In this document: positions 5,600 through 8,304 of the stretch, piece by piece
Layout of the letters: every line of letters starts with the position of its first letter
How positions within the stretch are numbered: position 1 is the stretch's first letter
Source: Pseudomonadota bacterium
Lineage (GTDB): Bacteria > Pseudomonadota > Alphaproteobacteria > Rhizobiales > Xanthobacteraceae
Assembly (NCBI GenBank): GCA_021823875.1
Contig: JAKAMD010000144.1
Coordinates: 1-8,304 of the forward strand
Direction: 5' to 3'
DNA: 8,304 bases
The notes under the pieces: generated by a model
Database searches by the model: none
What the model was told of the DNA's origin: nothing
What the model saw: only the letters and a program-made list of their open reading frames with translations
Made by a program: the position numbers and the translations under genes

Positions 5600-6472
5600 T
5601 CAGCCGTGCGCGAAGGCCCAATACAATTCGCGCGCCTTGCGATAGAGCGGCCCGGGCTGCAGCGCGCGCTGGTCGACGCGGCTGATCGGCATCACCTTGG
5701 AGTAGTTTCCGGAGGAAAAGACTTCGTCGGCATTCTCGATGTCGGCATAGCGCAGGGTGGTTTCGACCACGCTGACCCCCGCCTCGCGCAACAGCTTGAT
5801 CACGCGCTGGCGGGTGATGCCGTTGAGGAAGGTACCGTTGGGCGCCGGCGTCAGCACCACATCGTCCTTGCCAATGAACAGATTGGCGGTGGCAAGCTCG
5901 GCGACGTTGCCGAGCGAATCGAGCATGACGCAATTGGCGAAGCCGCGCGCCTGCGCCTCGATCAGCGCGCGCGCATTGTTGGGATAGACGCAGCCGGCCT
6001 TGGCGGCGGGCGACGTTTCCGGACTGGGCTTGCGGAACGGTGACAGCGTGACGGCGAAACCCTCGGGCGGGCGCATCGGCGCCTCGTAGAGCGTCAGGCA
6101 CCAGCGCGTCGTCTCCGGATCGGGCGCGACCAAGAGCTTGCCGGCGCCCTCGGCCCAATACATCGGCCGGATATAGAGCGGGGTGTCCTTATCGAAACGC
6201 TGAAGGCCGTCGGCGCACAATTCGAGCCAGCGCCCGACCGCCACCACCGGCTTGAGATACATGGTGACGGCCGAGGCGTTCACCCGCGCGAAATGCAGGT
6301 CGAGATCGGGCGTCACCGCCTCGAAGGCGCGGGCGCCGTCGAACACCGAGGAGCCGAGCCAGGTCGCGTGCGAACGCGCGCCCATGATCGGGATGTTGCC
6401 CTCATGCCAATCGCCGTCATAAAAGGTCCAAGTCTTTGACCAACTTGTCTTCGACCAGCCTTGAGCCGCCAT
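5600..6472 (-). CDS. PLP fold-type IV aminotransferase (branched-chain amino acid aminotransferase-like)
   Basis: A 290-residue cytoplasmic enzyme of aminotransferase class IV, close to the usual IlvE length of about 300. The N-terminal region carries VFDGARAFE (43-51), equivalent to the VFEG motif of IlvE, and YIRP (100-103), matching the E. coli IlvE stretch with the substrate-binding Arg. Lys158 in SPAAKAGCVYPNN is the expected pyridoxal-phosphate Schiff-base lysine. The family signature follows as ELATANLFIG (192-201) and then FLNGITRQR. These features favour transamination of branched-chain amino acids with 2-oxoglutarate, but D-amino acid transaminases, aminodeoxychorismate lyases and amine transaminases share the fold, so substrate is uncertain. 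The ATG at 6472 is preferred over an in-frame GTG at 6493 because GGGAGAAGG stands five bases upstream. A cupin gene follows after 32 nt, and a haloacid dehalogenase gene diverges from it. Confidence 0.88.
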   Translation of the reverse strand: MAAQGWSKTSWSKTWTFYDGDWHEGNIPIMGARSHATWLGSSVFDGARAFEAVTPDLDLHFARVNASAVTMYLKPVVAVGRWLELCADGLQRFDKDTPLYIRPMYWAEGAGKLLVAPDPETTRWCLTLYEAPMRPPEGFAVTLSPFRKPSPETSPAAKAGCVYPNNARALIEAQARGFANCVMLDSLGNVAELATANLFIGKDDVVLTPAPNGTFLNGITRQRVIKLLREAGVSVVETTLRYADIENADEVFSSGNYSKVMPISRVDQRALQPGPLYRKARELYWAFAHG

Positions 6473-6500
6473 TCCCGCCTTCTCCCGACACACTTTATTG

Positions 6501-6535
6501 TGACCGCCGCACGGCTTTCCTTGCCGTACCGGTCA
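6501..6535. promoter_or_regulatory. Interrupted inverted repeat between divergent genes
   Basis: In the 99-nt gap between the divergent aminotransferase and dehalogenase starts, TGACCG (6501-6506) pairs with CGGTCA (6530-6535), and inside it ACGGC (6511-6515) pairs with GCCGT (6523-6527) around a 7-nt T/C-rich loop. The two stems are separated by 4 nt on one side and 2 nt on the other. The site lies about 29 nt from the aminotransferase start and 37 nt from the dehalogenase start, a good place for a shared operator or a leader hairpin. No convincing -35/-10 pair was found next to it. Confidence 0.4.
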
Positions 6536-6571
6536 TACTTTGCACTCTAGCGGTCCGCCTCGGAGGATACC

Positions 6572-7231
6572 ATGCCGTCCATCTTCGTTTTCGATGCCTA
6601 TGGCACGTTGTTCGACGTCCATGCCGCCATCGGGCGCTTCCGTGGGCAAGCCGGCCCGGACGCCGACCGCATGTCGGACATCTGGCGCACCAAGCAGCTC
6701 GAATATACCTGGACGCTGACCCTCAACGGCCACTACACGGAATTCTGGACGCTGACCGAGCAAGCACTCGATTTCGCGCTCGCGCGCGTGCCCAGCGTCG
6801 ACAAAGCGCTGAAGCCGAAACTGCTGGATGCCTATTTCCAGCTCGATGCCTTTCCCGACGCGCGCGCGGCGCTGCGCACGCTCAAGGCCAAGGGCCACAA
6901 GACCAGCATCCTCTCGAACGGCTCGCCCAAAATGCTCAAGGGCGCGGTGGACGCCGCCGGCATCGGCGCCGATCTCGATGCGGTGCTGTCAGTTGACGCG
7001 ATCAAGATGTTCAAGCCGCGACCGGAGGTTTATGCGCTGGTCACCGACCACTACAAATGTTCGCCGGGCGATGTGACTTTCGTATCGTCGAACCGCTGGG
7101 ACGTGGCGGCCGGCACCTCGGTCGGCTTCCGCAGTCTCTGGGTCAACCGCAGCAAGGCGCCGGATGAATATCTCGACTTCCCGCCGGCGCAAGTGCTGGC
7201 CGATCTGAACACTCTCGCAGAGCAGGCCTAG
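6572..7231 (+). CDS. Haloacid dehalogenase, type II (L-2-haloacid dehalogenase family, HAD superfamily)
   Basis: The 219-residue protein fits the type II (S)-2-haloacid dehalogenases, which hydrolyse L-2-haloalkanoates to D-2-hydroxyalkanoates through an aspartyl ester. Motif I is FVFDAYGTLFD with nucleophile Asp8 and Thr12. Arg39 in WRTKQLEYTW (38-47) matches the halide/carboxylate-binding Arg41 of L-DEX from Pseudomonas sp. YL. Motif II is ILSNGSP with Ser115-Asn116, motif III is FKPRPEVY with Lys148 and Tyr154, and motif IV is FVSSNRWD with Ser172, Asn174 and Asp177. Every catalytic residue I recall for L-DEX is thus present, and the helical cap (about 16-92) has the family look. It is cytoplasmic. 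GGAGG five bases upstream fixes the start at 6572. It diverges from the aminotransferase gene and is followed 87 nt later by an ABC transporter operon. The natural substrate may be another 2-substituted acid. Confidence 0.9.
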   Translation: MPSIFVFDAYGTLFDVHAAIGRFRGQAGPDADRMSDIWRTKQLEYTWTLTLNGHYTEFWTLTEQALDFALARVPSVDKALKPKLLDAYFQLDAFPDARAALRTLKAKGHKTSILSNGSPKMLKGAVDAAGIGADLDAVLSVDAIKMFKPRPEVYALVTDHYKCSPGDVTFVSSNRWDVAAGTSVGFRSLWVNRSKAPDEYLDFPPAQVLADLNTLAEQA

Positions 7232-7318
7232 ACTAAAGACGGTCGCGATTCGGGTCTGGCGCGGCGCGGTGCCGGCGCCTATATGCGGTGTTCGCCCGCC
7301 GAAACCCGCGCCCGCATC

Positions 7319-8250
<932 letters not shown>

Positions 8251-8254
<4 letters not shown>

Positions 8255-8304
8255 ACCTGCGTGGGATCGCCGCGATCTACACGACTGAGATGATGCGAAC
8301 AGAT
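8251..8304 (+). CDS. ABC-2 type permease, 5' end only (cut by window edge)
   Basis: Eighteen codons run to the end of the window without a stop (MNLRGIAAIYTTEMMRTD). A short polar N-terminus of this kind, rich in Arg, Ile and Ala just before the first membrane segment, is usual for ABC-2 permeases paired with such ATPases. The ATG overlaps the ATPase stop as ATGA, which supports both the start and the functional link. The body of the gene is outside the window, so the family is inferred mainly from position. Confidence 0.7.

Noticed and set aside
5568..6158. Cupin frame extended upstream as a 301-residue fusion protein
   Set aside because: The upstream part is an out-of-frame reading of the aminotransferase and is Arg-rich; the cupin has its own ATG and ribosome site at 5567.

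Overview
The window is GC-rich, gene-dense bacterial DNA. Codon use, the gene set and several protein signatures suggest an alphaproteobacterium, most likely of the Hyphomicrobiales (Bradyrhizobium/Rhodopseudomonas/Xanthobacteraceae-like). That placement is inference from familiarity with these families, not from a search. It looks like ordinary chromosome: no rRNA, tRNA, CRISPR array, transposase, integrase or phage gene is visible.

Layout from left to right. (1) An iron-type superoxide dismutase gene (sodB, 192-794, +) is followed after 15 nt by a large polytopic membrane protein of the GT-C/PMT glycosyltransferase superfamily (810-2417, +). (2) A 666-nt stretch, 2418-3083, holds a tandem 10-bp repeat, one small unrecognised gene with a GTG start (2543-2800, +), a perfect 13-bp-arm palindrome (2831-2857) and, on the minus strand, what looks like the decayed 3' end of a small gene (2843-3004). 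(3) A two-gene membrane protein quality-control module follows: an NfeD-type ClpP-like membrane serine protease (3084-4463, +) and its stomatin/slipin SPFH partner (4474-5241, +). (4) Two minus-strand genes converge on the slipin with an 11-nt gap: a PLP class IV aminotransferase (5600-6472) and a small cupin (5253-5567), transcribed in that order. (5) Divergent from the aminotransferase, across a 99-nt intergenic region with an interrupted inverted repeat, lies a haloacid-dehalogenase type II gene (6572-7231, +). (6) The window ends with an ABC ATPase (7319-8254, +) whose stop overlaps the start of its presumed ABC-2 permease (8251-8304, cut by the window edge).

The best-supported functional link is NfeD protease plus slipin, a conserved pair in bacteria and archaea. 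The ABC ATPase and permease form the second clear unit. The aminotransferase-cupin pair and the sodB-glycosyltransferase pair are likely co-transcribed by spacing, but no shared pathway can be read from the sequence. I see no strong case for a wholly new system. The items most worth a second look are the gene remnant with its palindrome around 2831-3004, the duplicated decamer at 2451-2470, and the Gly/Lys-rich insertion inside the NfeD protease domain.
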